This document shows, one piece after another, positions 25,271-36,021 of a stretch of 64,000 nucleotides of DNA. The position numbers and the translations under genes are program-made. The stretch's first letter is position 1. The number at the start of each line of letters is the position of its first letter. The notes under the pieces were generated by a model. It ran no database searches. It was not told the origin of the DNA and was given only the letters and a program-made list of their open reading frames with translations. The stretch is from Tieghemiomyces parasiticus (taxonomy: Eukaryota; Kickxellomycota; Dimargaritomycetes; Dimargaritales; Dimargaritaceae). The stretch is taken from positions 29,586 to 93,585 of the forward strand of contig JANBPT010000048.1 in the NCBI GenBank assembly GCA_027575765.1, in the 5' to 3' direction.

Positions 25271-26830
25271 GACGGTCCGAGAGATGGATGCGCCTATGGG
25301 GCTGCACTGGAAAAGGCAAGTTTAAAGTCGACCGAGACGAATGGGCTAACCACAAGCGGATAAGGGGTTAAAGGTGAGACAAGTGGGAATGCTAAACGGG
25401 TTGGTGTTAAAACTGGGTGCGGAGTTAATGCGAGATGGTGAGTTACAGCGCGGTAGGGCACGGGGGGGGGTATTTAAACTCCAAGAAGGCTGGGTTGAAC
25501 AGTACCAATACTGCGGCAATTCCACCCAACAGGCTATCTGCTACGTCACGAAGGCACATGCAACCAGGGCGGTGTCCTTTTTATATATCGGCGCCAAAAC
25601 CATTACAGGAGTCAGCGCAGCCTTCCGTAAAGGAGCCGCGATGAACTACTCCAGTTTGGTTGACCTAGTCAAACGCTGTGGTGATGGGCGTATACCCAAT
25701 CCGAGCTGACACCGAGCTTATCTGTAGATGGCCGGCTACTAGAGTAAATACTGAAGTGCAATTAGATTGTTCTCCCAGACAATGTATCCTAGAAATAATG
25801 GTGTCATACTAGCCTAGGATGTAGTGGGGATTGACACTACCCCAGCCTTGAATTTAAATATTTACTTTCCATTCACTAGTGTGTTGTAATAGGGTGAATA
25901 GAATCTTAGAAAACGAATATGAAAGGGAGGAAAAGTGAGGGACGGTAAATATGTGATCCAGCCTTGTTTTGGCAGGTAAATAGGATGGCGAAAGTAGTAG
26001 CCAAGGAAAGGAAGAAGGATAAGGATTGGTTGCAGGGCCAGGCCCGCTATACCCTCTCGCATTGATGATACCCTCTTTGCTACCCTCGGTCCGGAGCAGC
26101 CCAAGTTGGTGGGGTTGGGATGAGCAGGGGGTCTCCCCCATCCTGGCACCATACAGGTACTTCTGTGTCTATCCTTTTAGGAATTCTCTTCTGTGTTCGA
26201 TTTTCGCCAATCTGACAGCATTGGTGTTAGCATCCAAAAGCTGACGTCCGCAGAAACCCTGCAAGCCACGGCGACGCCTTGCAAATATGGCCACAACACT
26301 TTAGCACTGACAATTTGCCGAACTAAAAGTTCTATGACCTTGTTCGTGACCCACCGCCAGGACCAAATTTCGCGCACATCTCCCGGCAATATAAGCCAAA
26401 CGAATCCTACCGATGCCTTTCTAACTTGTCTATATCTAACCTTGCGGTTCTTACAATAAACCACCATCCTGGGGTCCTGGATTACCACATAATAATTTAT
26501 AAACAATAAAACGTAGCCGATAGTGATGACTATGACGATGTGGCGTTTTCCGTTAGGTCTTCGTAGGGCTAAAGGGGCCGGTGTAGAACTGTTTATTATA
26601 CAGTCTCCGCCGCCTTTAATAAAGCATATACATGTATACGCTCATCAGCATGAAACTCAGCAGGTCTGACCGACTTGCATATAAGTACACCGTCACCGCA
26701 GATTTCCTAAAGACATAAGTGTCCACAAACCATCCGCAAAACTGCAGGTTCGCCCAGCCGTAGCCATACGAATGGTGTACCCATTGACGCTGCAGTGCTG
26801 ACTATTTATGTATTGTTGAGCCCGATGGCG
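25271..26830. other. Spacer upstream of LARP7, no gene recognised
   Basis: About 1.56 kb. A G8 run lies near 25462-25469. A plus-strand open frame at 25374-25709 and a minus-strand frame at 26177-26506 lack protein features and are not called. The right half is AT-rich. Confidence 0.4.
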
Positions 26831-27355
26831 CTACGCAAAGGGGCTGTAGTTTGGATACAGCGCGACGGCCACCTGGTCTATAAACTCGTCGTGGACCGCA
26901 AAGTAAAGATATAGAAACTGTAGGCTCACATTCGAGCGCTCCGGCCCCAGAAGATGGCACAACATGCTGCTATTGAGCGTACGGCTAAGGTAGGCAGCAT
27001 ACAGCAGCTCAAGTACACCGTCTCCTGCCACCGCGGTTACATGGCGGTAACTCCGGGTGATAAGTCGGAAACGGCTCTGACAAGCGTTCCTGTCCCGCCC
27101 AGGCAAGCTTCGGGCGACGGCACTCCAGAAGCCGAAAGGCGGCTGGACCCTGGTCTCGGATAGACCAACGCTACTCGGTCCTAGAATCAGACGGTAGAGC
27201 CCCAAGAAATTCGGCATGGTATCGAGGCGTCTGGGGTCTAGATTGTAGATGGCACGCAGGAGGGATATGTCTTCAGACGATTCCCAGAAGCGGCAGGGCG
27301 AGGTTGTACGCGCTGGGGAGCCACACTCTCCGGGGGCATTGCCTTGGAGTGACAT
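26831..27355 (-). CDS. Myb/SANT-like protein, paralogue A
   Basis: 174-residue single-exon gene starting at ATG 27355. The first half has the spacing of a Myb/SANT or trihelix-like DNA-binding fold: a starting Trp (FWESSEDISLLRAIYNL), then FWSAVARSLPGRDRNACQSRF where the third helix would lie. The C-terminal half (LYAAYLSRTLNSSMLCHLLGPERS and beyond) has no known domain, but the same block recurs in the protein at 28612-29154. The two clearly share a common origin, at roughly 30% identity by eye. A nuclear DNA-binding role is inference from the fold alone. The spacers on both sides are gene-poor. Confidence 0.6.
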   Translation of the reverse strand: MSLQGNAPGECGSPARTTSPCRFWESSEDISLLRAIYNLDPRRLDTMPNFLGLYRLILGPSSVGLSETRVQPPFGFWSAVARSLPGRDRNACQSRFRLITRSYRHVTAVAGDGVLELLYAAYLSRTLNSSMLCHLLGPERSNVSLQFLYLYFAVHDEFIDQVAVALYPNYSPFA

Positions 27356-27689
27356 GGCGCGCTCATAGGGATAGTAGTATAGGGGTTGGGTAGGTGATCA
27401 ACACGGTGTGGAGGTATTAGCTTTGATGGCTTGTCCTACAGCGGATTGATTGCGGGTACTATGATCGCTCGGACGAGAGAGGGTCCGGAGAGTGGGGTTA
27501 ATAATGACAGTAGGAAAAGTGTAGGAGAAAACCGCATTTGCTCTGAAAAGGTCGAGTCGGGAAGGCGCCGGATCAGCTCGTCATTTTTATAAAATGTCGA
27601 TTGGGGGGCGCCAACGGTGGCTTGTTAACCAGTAAATCGATTAGATCTGGTCGGAACTGCATATAGCCACACAATCGCCGTGCGTGCTG

Positions 27690-28390
27690 TTAAACGGCAT
27701 TGGGTACTATGGCTTCGGTAAACTCAGTGGCCAGCGTGTCGTCCATGTTGACCAGGGCGCCATCCCTGTCGGCCACGCAGTTACTCGGGTCGATCTCGGC
27801 TATAGGCAGTGGCATGCTACTGGTGACTCCATGTTCCGGTAACTGCAATTCAGGTGGACAGATATAGTCTTATATTTGGACCAAGAGTCAGTTCGATCTG
27901 GGTGGCCAGCCTCTGCCGGTTGCACTACATGCGCATGGCATTCAATTAACGCTAGCCCTAAGAAAACAACCGTAATCACTGGATAGCAGTATGCGTCTCA
28001 CGGCCGATTAAGGTAGAAGTTGGTGTACCGAACCCATGTACTAATCCATTCGTGTTACCCACGTTTCTGCCTTTCCTACAGACGGCGTTCCGCTTTTTAA
28101 ACTAGAGTTGCACGCTTGCCATTGTGGCATCATTGTTAATAACCTTAGCTTACAAGCGTCCCCAGCACATACCATAACCATGTAATGCACAAAGTGCATG
28201 TCCAAGCTGGATAACAACAGAGGTTTCAATAGGGATGTCCGCATCTACATATAAATGACATGGCGCAATAGCTGTGCTGGGACTTACCATCCAACGTCAG
28301 CTCGCGAGGGCTAATGACCTTTCGTATTTTCTCTATAGTGCAAACCACGCTGTAGCCCTGATGGCCAGGGAGTCCGGTGGTTTTCTGCAT
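27690..28390 (-). CDS. Small two-exon protein of unknown function between the Myb-like paralogues
   Basis: Not recognised. Exon 1 (28390-28288) starts at an ATG and encodes MQKTTGLPGHQGYSVVCTIE and a basic segment (KIRKVISPREL). It ends at a strong donor GTAAGT (28287-28282). Exon 2 (27868-27690) begins after an AAG acceptor and reads an acidic protein with PLPIAEIDPSNCVADRDG to a TAA stop. The two pieces join in frame (GAT G|AC) for 94 codons. No third exon was found inside the 419-nt intron. The frame also stays open for a few codons upstream of the ATG, after a possible acceptor CCAG, so a 5' exon is possible. Support is the coding-like composition plus matching splice phases only. Confidence 0.35.
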
Positions 28391-28611
28391 AACGGCCCGT
28401 TCGCAACCTGGCCAGAGAACTCATCGTAGTATATTTCCCATAGTAGCGGTTTAACTATTGCTTAACAACAGGCAACACGCGCAAGGTAGATATTTATAAC
28501 TGGGATTGGGCTGTTTCACTGTCAATTGATTTTCTTCAGGTAAGATTGGTTTGCTCCCCGTTGTCCTGGAGATGAAGTAAGGGCCCGGTTCAGGCTCAGT
28601 TTGCTCCCCGT

Positions 28612-29154
28612 TTATCGAGCGGCCCGAGTGACGGTAGTCAACGAATCATCGACAATAAACCACGCAACATCCACAGCTGCAGAGAATTCATTTCGAATCC
28701 CGCAATAGCGTCGCAGGGGTTCTACATAAGTAGAGAATTCGGGACCCAACACACGGAGCATCGCGTCATCGGTAAGCCCACCTTGACTATGATAGCCGTA
28801 GAGCTGTTCGACTTCGGTCCGACCAATACGCACGGGAACACAGAGATAGTGGGTGACGATAAGTTCAAAGTGGCTCCGGCAGGCACCGCTGGTCCGGCCG
28901 CCCATGTCGGCGGCCACTGCGTCCCAGAAACGGCCAGTCGGCAAGTTCAGTGAGTCAGGCAGTCTGGAGCGGACCGGTGGGCCACGCCAACGGCACAGCG
29001 CCGCGTAGTAAGGCACACGGTTAAGTCGACCAGGGTTGATATTGTGAACGAGGCGCAGGAGCCGAGTCTCTTCGACTGGTGTCCAGGATGAACCGTGCGT
29101 ACTTGTGCTGGCTTGTGAAAGACTTCCGTTGGGCCCGTAAAAAATAAATTCCAT
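28612..29154 (-). CDS. Myb/SANT-like protein, paralogue B
   Basis: 180-residue single-exon gene starting at ATG 29154. It aligns along most of its length with the 26831-27355 protein. Shared blocks are SSWTPVEETRLLRLVHNINP near the start, FWDAVAADMGGRTSGACRSHF in the putative third-helix region, and MLRVLGPEFS in the C-terminal half. The pattern of spaced Trp residues and a basic third helix suggests a Myb/SANT-type fold, but several conserved Myb positions are not obvious. A 14-bp repeat (GTTTGCTCCCCGTT) occurs at 28548-28561 and again at 28599-28612, touching the stop codon. Probably a lineage-specific family. Confidence 0.6.
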   Translation of the reverse strand: MEFIFYGPNGSLSQASTSTHGSSWTPVEETRLLRLVHNINPGRLNRVPYYAALCRWRGPPVRSRLPDSLNLPTGRFWDAVAADMGGRTSGACRSHFELIVTHYLCVPVRIGRTEVEQLYGYHSQGGLTDDAMLRVLGPEFSTYVEPLRRYCGIRNEFSAAVDVAWFIVDDSLTTVTRAAR

Positions 29155-30292
29155 GATGCAATCGATAATGCCGTGAAATGAGGAGTATGCGGGAGACGAT
29201 GCCGAAGTAGAGCACGAGTAGACGGCATAGCTACGATTTTTAAGTCGGCGAAGGATAGATAGTCAGATTTTAATCCCCTAAATGGCGCACCACAGTTCAT
29301 GATAAGCACGGGATGCCTTCAAGCAAGTGCGGGTCACGCGACTCTTTTCAGCTAGCATACAGGTTTCAGGTTCTGCATTTGGCCATACCGGCTCCGCCTT
29401 TCTTCCTCTAAAAGGCTACATTCCCTCTGCTAGGCTTTCGCGGAAGGCATGGCACCACAAGAAAAATATAGTGGCAGTGGCTTTAGAAGGTTAACTGGCT
29501 GCGCCCTAGTAGTCACTTTGCAAACTACGTACTCCATACCGCGTACGAGATCAGTCCTGCTTGCCTTCTTTCTACTGCTGAGGGCCGGTCTATCGGATGT
29601 GCCAGTGATGTCCTGTTGGCCGGTGCATGGAATGCATACCCCCCCCCTTAATCAGACCTAAGACTTCCTTAGAAGCGTTGTTTGAGGACCCTTGGATGGA
29701 GAGAGGGGCTGCCTGTTTTATATCTGCAGCCAGTCCTCTCCAGCGGAATTTCTATATGCGAATATACACGTATGGAACCAAGTCACCCTGATTAGTGCTG
29801 AAGCGACTGAAAATACCACCTTTGAGGAGGTAGATACAAGCACAGGTGAATGTTCCCCGGTAATCAACGCTACTCGGTCCTTGTTCAAAGTAACGTAAAT
29901 CGCTTTGAAGCACACGACGAACTAACTCTATTCATCTATTTGAATAGCCCTCAAAACTTGTGTGCTGGGGCCTGGTGAGCTCCCATCTTCAGGCGGTTTA
30001 GGCGTATCTGAATTAGTACGGGGGCACCTTCAGTGCCCCATTCCTGGTCACCAGAACTGACTAATGAACTGTAGTAATAGAACTAAGTGTGGGCTCCTTT
30101 AGCAATGAAGTCTAATAAGCAGTCAAGGACGTCGAGGAGGTCATTTAGGGGAGCGGTCGTGGAATTTACCCCATAGCGGCGCTGGTTCTTGGTGAATACG
30201 TAGCTTCCAACGGTTGGCGTAGCTGTGTTGTCCTAGGCCCTCTCACATTGTGGTAGTGAAGATGCGGGGAACCCAACCCAACATAATACTAA
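29155..30292. other. Spacer, no gene recognised
   Basis: About 1.1 kb. Short open frames on both strands (for example 29449-29661 plus and 29718-29915 minus) show no conserved feature. A C9 run lies near 29640-29648. Nothing else was seen. Confidence 0.4.
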
Positions 30293-30496
30293 CTAATCGA
30301 GGCGCTCCTGCTGAAAGAGCCTAGCGTATACCATGTCCAAAATGGCCAGTGTCATCGTACGGGTGATCAGATGAGTGGTCACCCTAACAAACGCCGTGGT
30401 TTGGACATGGGTGGACTGGCCACTCGTTAATGATGATTGAAGAAGGAATAGAATAATCCATTGTGGGACCAGCTCACAACGAATAGTCTTGGCCAT
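30293..30496 (-). CDS. Possible small protein with a hydrophobic N-terminus
   Basis: ATG 30496 opens a 67-residue frame. A charged start (MAKTIRCELVPQ) is followed by a hydrophobic run (WIILFLLQSSLTSG) that could be a signal peptide. The rest is amphipathic (ITRTMTLAILDMVYARLFQQ). A possible acceptor (GGCCAG) in the middle means the second half could instead be a 3' exon of another gene. The C-terminal part has a faint resemblance to the middle of the Myb-like paralogues nearby, too weak to rely on. Confidence 0.25.
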   Translation of the reverse strand: MAKTIRCELVPQWIILFLLQSSLTSGQSTHVQTTAFVRVTTHLITRTMTLAILDMVYARLFQQERLD

Positions 30497-30958
30497 TCGG
30501 CTCTGGGCACACCTAATAAAGATGGCCGAAAATCCCCCTCCACGCTCGGTATGATGGGTGTGCAGGGGCAGGGGCAGAGTCTCGGACTTGGACATGCCAG
30601 GGTGGCGAAAAGAGAAGGTGCGGGGTGGAGAGTGACTCAATTCAAGGGTGAATTACAGCCGATAATGTCAAATTGGATACCGCGCAGTTTCGCTGATGGG
30701 ACCATTCCCCAATTCCCCCTAGATTTACTCGTAACATATTTATTTGTACTGGGCTTACATTGAGGAAAGGCGTTAACTCTGCCACCATTTAGCCAATCCA
30801 TTGATCGCTTCCATAGGTATCCCGGTTCCATGGGTTCTCCATGTTCAAAATAAATTTTATAGGGCTAGAAGCGTTATACGCGACATCAAAAGTGAGACTA
30901 ATGGGCGTCTATGTACTCAGTGAGCGCTTCCGCTCACACAACCAGGGACGAAAGCTCC

Positions 30959-31462
30959 TCAACTCGAGAAACTACTCTCCGGGGGAACGGTATCTTTGGG
31001 GTGCTTAGCCTCCATGTGGACCTTGAGTACGTTATAGTTGGAAGCGGGGTTCTGTCAGAGCGGCCAGTACGGCGATATGAAGCCCGACGGCAGCGGTGGT
31101 TAGTAAAGTAGGAGAGGCAAATAGTCAACCGTCTCATCGGTGAGGCTAGTACGGTTATGACGGCGGACCTTTCGGCCTCGGAAGACGGACTTACCTTGCA
31201 CACTGGGCAGTTAATCTTGAGCCCGGCCGCGCGGGCCCCAAGCTGGGACTGGCCGCCCTTCTTGCTTTCGGCCAGTTTCTGGGCTTTCTCCCTGTAGTTC
31301 GGTGGGGTGGCCGGTGCGATAGAGGCGTGCGCATTTCTAGGTTAGGGACTTTGTTTGGGCTGTCAAGCGGGGCTCCATGGGTAAGGCATTTCCCATGGGC
31401 AAATCTAACTACCATATATATCAAACTTACCTCGCCTGTTCCTTCTGCTTGCCACGGGCCAT
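30959..31462 (-). CDS. Small zinc-finger protein of the ZNF706/SERF type
   Basis: 73-residue protein assembled from three exons: 31462-31431, 31291-31195 and 31051-30959. Both donors are GTAAGT and the sum is 74 codons. It begins MARGKQKEQAREKAQKLAES, the 4F5/SERF-like basic N-terminus, and carries one C2H2 finger (CPVC, then VHMEAKH) ending in HPKDTVPPE. This is the layout of human ZNF706 and of small fungal and plant zf-met proteins. The biochemical role of the family is poorly known; SERF-like N-termini affect protein aggregation and nucleic acid binding. It is transcribed divergently from MCM9 across about 540 nt. Confidence 0.85.
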
Positions 31463-32002
31463 GGTGATGCGACGAGATTTCTGCTGAAAGATGTGCAAGG
31501 ATAGTTACCGAATAGAAAGCGCAGGCGCACATAAAATTGACAGTATCAGAAGGAAAACTTGCTATTCGTGAAGAGGGTCCCTGCCCCAACTGAAGTAGCC
31601 GACAGGTAGCCACCCCACACGCTCATTCTTAATCCAACGGTAAATGTAGAATCGGTTGTTCGGGGCGCCCTAGTCCGAGATTTGGAAGGTGGGTGCCGAC
31701 TGAGGAGTGTGGGGGGGGGGTGGGATTCTGGAGTTCCCATGCTTGAGTGGCCAGGGCTGGTTGTCCCACTACCGCAGCCGCCTTGCGGGTCTACAAGACC
31801 GTTAAAGGCCGATGTGTTCGCGCCCGTTGCAGATACCACAATACACGTTTTCAAGGCTCCGCTGGCGCCGCTCGCTGACCGTCTCTCGTAGTAGCCACTC
31901 ACATTCCGGCATCCCCTCCTACGTGGCCCTTTGTCTTTTTTTTTTACCGCGCCCGATCTCCTTGAAACTGAACCTTTCGCCTCGTCGATTTCCAACCTAG
32001 AA
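31463..32002. promoter_or_regulatory. Shared spacer between two divergent genes (ZNF706-like and MCM9)
   Basis: 540 nt holding both start regions. It includes a G10 run near 31711-31720 and a T10 run near 31936-31945 just upstream of MCM9. The MCM9 frame stays open upstream to 31931 but has only a TTG there. No specific promoter element could be assigned. Confidence 0.4.
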
Positions 32003-34186
32003 ATGCGGGTCCTGACCGAGGACGACCGGGCGACGCACATCGCCACCGTGGCCGACCACTTGGTAGCCGAATATGACACGGAGCTCCAAGAACTGCTCTT
32101 CACCCTCGACGTGAACCAGCACTACGCCTTCCCGTACAACCTGCTGGACCTCATCGACGCAGACGCGGGCCTGGGCGACCAGGCGTACCGGAACCCGGCC
32201 GAGTTTCTCCCCGTGTTGGACGCCGCACTACGGCAAGCCCAGGAAACATACCGGGACCATCATCCTCTAGGTGCCGAGATGACGGTGAAACCTCTCGCCC
32301 ACGTGCGACTGACCGGAGTCCCGTTGAGTCCCGGCCTACTGCGGACCTCGATTCCAGGGTGTGACGATATGGGCCCGCTGATCGGCCTGACGGGCACCGT
32401 AATCCGAACGGGTATGGTCAAGGTGGTAGAGACCCAGAAACTGTACAAGTGCACCAAGTGTAAGGGTACGTTTATGTCCCACGCTGATATTGAGCAGTAC
32501 TACCTTGTCCCCAAACCCGTCACCTGCCTTGCGCCGAATCCGGAACCCTGTCGGGGTAATAAGTTCGTGCTAGCCGACAGCGCCAGCCTCAACGAGGTGA
32601 TGCTCAGCGGCGCGGGTAACCTACAGGACACCGGCGGCGGGGCAAGTACCTGTACTGACTACCAAGAAATTAAAGTCCAGGAACAGGTCAACAAACTGGC
32701 TATCGGGTCGATCCCCAAATCCATCTGCGTGGTCCTTGAGAACGACCTGGTGGACCAGGCTAAGTCCGGTGACGACGTGACCATCGTCGGTACGTTGATC
32801 CGGCGCTGGCGGGGCGCCTACGAACACGAGCGCTGCGACATTGAGCTCACTCTGATGGCTAACAACGTCATCGTCCACAACAACCAAGGATCGGGCGTGA
32901 CGGTGACCGAGGAGGTCAAGCAGGAGTTTGCCGCATTCTGGGAACGCTACCGACTGCGGCCATTCGTGGGCCGCGACCACGTCCTGGCCAGCTTCTGCGC
33001 TCCGGTCTTTGGGCTTTATGTGGTCAAGTTGGCCGTGTTTTTGGTGCTAATAGGCGGGGTAGAACGCACAGACCCGTCGGGCACCCGGGTCCGCGGCGAG
33101 ACCCACCTTCTCCTGGTAGGCGACCCCGGAACGGGCAAGTCCCAGTTTCTCAAGTACGCCACCAAGGTCGTCCCACGCTCGGTGCTCACCACTGGCATCG
33201 GGTCCAGCTCGGCGGGACTTACCGTGACCGCGGTCAAGGACGGCAACGAATGGAGTTTGGAGGCCGGTGCCCTCGTCCTGGCCGACCGTGGCTTGTGTTG
33301 TATCGACGAATTCAACAGTATCCGCGAGCAGGACAAGACTTCCATCCTGGAGGCCATGGAACAGCAGTCAATCTCCATCGCTAAGGCCGGTATCGTATGT
33401 AAACTCAATTCACGTTGTACCGTTCTGGCCGCCACCAACCCCAAGGGCCAGTTCGATCCTTCCCAAAGCCTGTCGGTCAACTTGGCGCTGGCTTCTCCGC
33501 TGCTCAGCCGGTTCGACCTCATCCTCATCTTGCTCGACACCCCGAACGACCAGTGGGACCGTGTCGTTTCATCCTTTATCCTCGGCAGCGAAGGCCCCGT
33601 CCGTGCGACAGGTGGCCAGCCGGACCCATCAGTTGCGGTCCCCGCCGCCACCGGCTCCGGTGCCCACCGGCCACCCTCCCACTGCTCACCCCTAGCGACC
33701 AAGACGACCACCCCGGCCATCGGGGAACCCCTGTGGGGCCTCGATAAATTGCAGGCCTACCTTCAATACATCAAGGCCACCTACCAACCCGAACTGACCC
33801 CGGAGAGCCGGCAGATTCTGGCCACCTACTACCAAATCCAGCGGCAGGGTGACTCCCAGAACGCGGCACGGACCACCGTGCGTCTCCTCGAGAGCCTGAT
33901 CCGCCTGTCCCAGGCTCATGCCCGGCTCATGGCCCGTCACCACGTGAACATTCAGGACGCCGTGATCGTCATCCTACTCATGGAAACCAGTATGCAGAAT
34001 TCATCGCTGCTTGAGGACACCACCGTACTCCATTCTACATTCCCTGACGACCCCGAGGCGGCGTATCTACGGCAGGAGCGCGTAATTTTGAATCGCCTGG
34101 GGCTGGCCCGGCTGTCTACCGACACCCACATGAGTCAAGCCTTTGCGTCGGCCCCGCCCACTCAAGCCTACCCTGACATGGATTAG
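32003..34186 (+). CDS. MCM9: MCM9-like AAA+ helicase (MCM family)
   Basis: 727-residue MCM protein, single exon. ATG 32003 aligns with the start of animal MCM9. The N-terminal domain has TGTVIRTGMVKV and a zinc-binding region beginning CTKC. The AAA+ core has Walker A GDPGTGKS (373-380), Walker B CCIDEF (432-437) and the arginine-finger motif SRFDL. Several stretches match MCM9 better than MCM2-7 or MCM8: DLVDQAKSGDDVTI, VGDPGTGKSQFLKYATK, LEAMEQQSISIAKAGIVCKL and the post-AAA HSTFPDDPEAAYLRQE. MCM9 acts with MCM8 in homologous recombination and in mismatch-repair-linked unwinding, not in origin licensing. The long disordered C-terminal tail of vertebrate MCM9 is absent. A linker of about 45 residues interrupts the AAA+ C-terminal part (nt 33590-33730). 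It converges on the PROPPIN gene. Confidence 0.92.
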   Translation: MRVLTEDDRATHIATVADHLVAEYDTELQELLFTLDVNQHYAFPYNLLDLIDADAGLGDQAYRNPAEFLPVLDAALRQAQETYRDHHPLGAEMTVKPLAHVRLTGVPLSPGLLRTSIPGCDDMGPLIGLTGTVIRTGMVKVVETQKLYKCTKCKGTFMSHADIEQYYLVPKPVTCLAPNPEPCRGNKFVLADSASLNEVMLSGAGNLQDTGGGASTCTDYQEIKVQEQVNKLAIGSIPKSICVVLENDLVDQAKSGDDVTIVGTLIRRWRGAYEHERCDIELTLMANNVIVHNNQGSGVTVTEEVKQEFAAFWERYRLRPFVGRDHVLASFCAPVFGLYVVKLAVFLVLIGGVERTDPSGTRVRGETHLLLVGDPGTGKSQFLKYATKVVPRSVLTTGIGSSSAGLTVTAVKDGNEWSLEAGALVLADRGLCCIDEFNSIREQDKTSILEAMEQQSISIAKAGIVCKLNSRCTVLAATNPKGQFDPSQSLSVNLALASPLLSRFDLILILLDTPNDQWDRVVSSFILGSEGPVRATGGQPDPSVAVPAATGSGAHRPPSHCSPLATKTTTPAIGEPLWGLDKLQAYLQYIKATYQPELTPESRQILATYYQIQRQGDSQNAARTTVRLLESLIRLSQAHARLMARHHVNIQDAVIVILLMETSMQNSSLLEDTTVLHSTFPDDPEAAYLRQERVILNRLGLARLSTDTHMSQAFASAPPTQAYPDMD

Positions 34187-34442
34187 AGCACCAAAGATAG
34201 ACTTTATTTCTCTTTCTAGTCCAACTACCCTGTATTTGTACCATTACCCTTAACGCGTTTAGCAATCCAAGCCTCCGGCGTCTACGTATGCTTATCATTG
34301 ATAAAATAAAATAGTGGGCTTGACCTGGCAACCCGGGTAGTACATGGGAGGGGGGAAGCAGGCAGATAGGATTGGACTGGTGGAGCACATATGGTATGAG
34401 GCTGTAAGGTTACAAGGCAAAGATGCCATCATTGATCGTTCG

Positions 34443-36021
34443 TCAAGACAAGAATTTCTTGTATGACTCCCGTACGCAGTTGCCCTTAAGCGAGTCGAAG
34501 ACGTACTTGTAGCAGCTGCCGTCGGAACACAGTACGATGATGCTGTTTCGTTCGTTACCGAAAGCGCACAGGCAGCGCACTTCACCACTGACCCGAAAAT
34601 GGGCAAAACTCCATTCCGACGAGAAGTATTTGGGTAGGAGTTCTCGCATGAAGGAGAGACTTTTGGGAACAAGGTGGGGGAGGCGAAGTCGGCGAAGGGC
34701 GCAATGAGTAAAAGTAAAAGTAAAAAAAGGTTAGATCGGCCAGAAGAGCACGTTCGTGTAAACGCACGTCGGGGTGAATGGGCTAGAGGACCCGGGTCCT
34801 GGATGTTAACTGCACGCGCGACACTTACCTTGATTGCCGGTTACCACCGACGGATTGTATAGGACTGGATGTCAACGGTACGTTCAATAAACAACATGTC
34901 ACGGGCCACCGTGTTAGTTTAACCCCTGCCTCCCATCGCACGCGGCACGAGCCCCGAGCACGGCCACCTTTCGGGGTACCTGAAGCGAAGAAGAGCGCAC
35001 TTCCCTAGACTTACCTTTGTGTCACTTCACCGTACTGCGGACCGCGGGCGGCCAACTCGGGCGCGCCAATCTCAAGGTTAAAAATGTGTATCGTACCCTT
35101 ATCGGAGGACACACAGAGGCGGGTGGAGTCGTGGCTGAAGGCGATGGAGTAAATCTCGGCGCGGTCGACGCCCCGCCTGAGCTCGTTCAGCAGCTTACCA
35201 GACCCAGCATGGAAGACACGGACCAGGGTACCTTTTTCGCTAGCGGAGGCAAGCTTGGTGCCCTCCGCATTTATGGCTAGGCAGCTGAGCCGCGTCGTGT
35301 GGGCGGTAATGATGCTGACGTTGGCTGACATGGTCGGCGCGTAGGATCCACCCCTGGCAGGGGTGGTCAATCGCCCGGCCCTGGGGGTTTCCGTGGCCGA
35401 TCGGGTGGGAGGAGTGAAGAAGGAATTGAGGTCGATGACCTGGATGTAACCGTCCTGGCGCCCAGGTACGGCTAGAATGGAGGCTTGGTTGTCGGAGGAC
35501 AGGGCCACAACGCCTGCCTCGTTTTCGACGGTTTCGAACGAATGGAGCAGCTGGGGGACGACGCTCAAAGAGTACACGGATACCTTGTTGAGGAGGACCA
35601 CGACGATACGGTCACGCCGCATCCGGACGGCCCGCACCTCACTCTTGAACTCCAGCCGGGCCTTGACCTCGTGTTTGGAGTCATCCCACAGGATAACCTT
35701 GTTCGGCGGGAACTGCGGGTTCTTTCCCCCGCCCACCAGCGCCAGGTAGTTGCTCCGGAACAGCATTTCGACCTGGCCGATACCGCCTTCCGGGAAATCG
35801 CGCCGCATCTTCTCCTTGAGCGGGTCCGTGTTGTAGATGCGAAACCCCGTGTCGAGGCCCACCGCAAAGCAGCCGTAGTCCTGGTTGAAGCTGGCAAAGA
35901 GGAGGCCTGGGTGTACCGCTGTACTGCCCGAGATGCCGGCCCCGGAGGTTGTGACGCCGTGCCCATGCCGGGTGGTCGATCCGGCAGCGTAGCCAGTCTT
36001 ACTGGGGCGAGTGAGGTTCAT
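34443..36021 (-). CDS. HSV2: PROPPIN beta-propeller, WDR45B/Hsv2 type
   Basis: Seven-bladed WD40 protein that binds PI3P and PI(3,5)P2 in autophagy and endosome function. The start MNLTRPSK and the blocks FASFNQDYGCFAVGL, YNTDPLKEK, LALVGGGKNPQFPPNKVILW and ASEKGTLVRVF follow human WDR45B (WIPI3). The lipid-binding LRRG motif is at residues 281-284. Three exons were built: 36021-35015, a 36-nt microexon 34864-34829, and 34659-34443. Both donors are GTAAGT, CTAAC branch sites precede both acceptors, all junctions are phase 2, and the sum is 420 codons. The microexon and last exon restore the loop before LLPKYFSSEWSF and the usual C-terminal RESYKKFL. Without the last exon the propeller would lack its final blade. 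Confidence 0.92.

Noticed and set aside
25374..25709. Plus-strand frame of 111 codons divergent from LARP7
   Set aside because: Starts at GTG, crosses a G8 run, and has no domain or splice support. Kept as spacer.
27165..29882. 16-bp identical string (CAACGCTACTCGGTCC) near 27168 and 29867
   Set aside because: A single shared 16-mer in 64 kb is close to chance expectation, and flanking sequence does not align.
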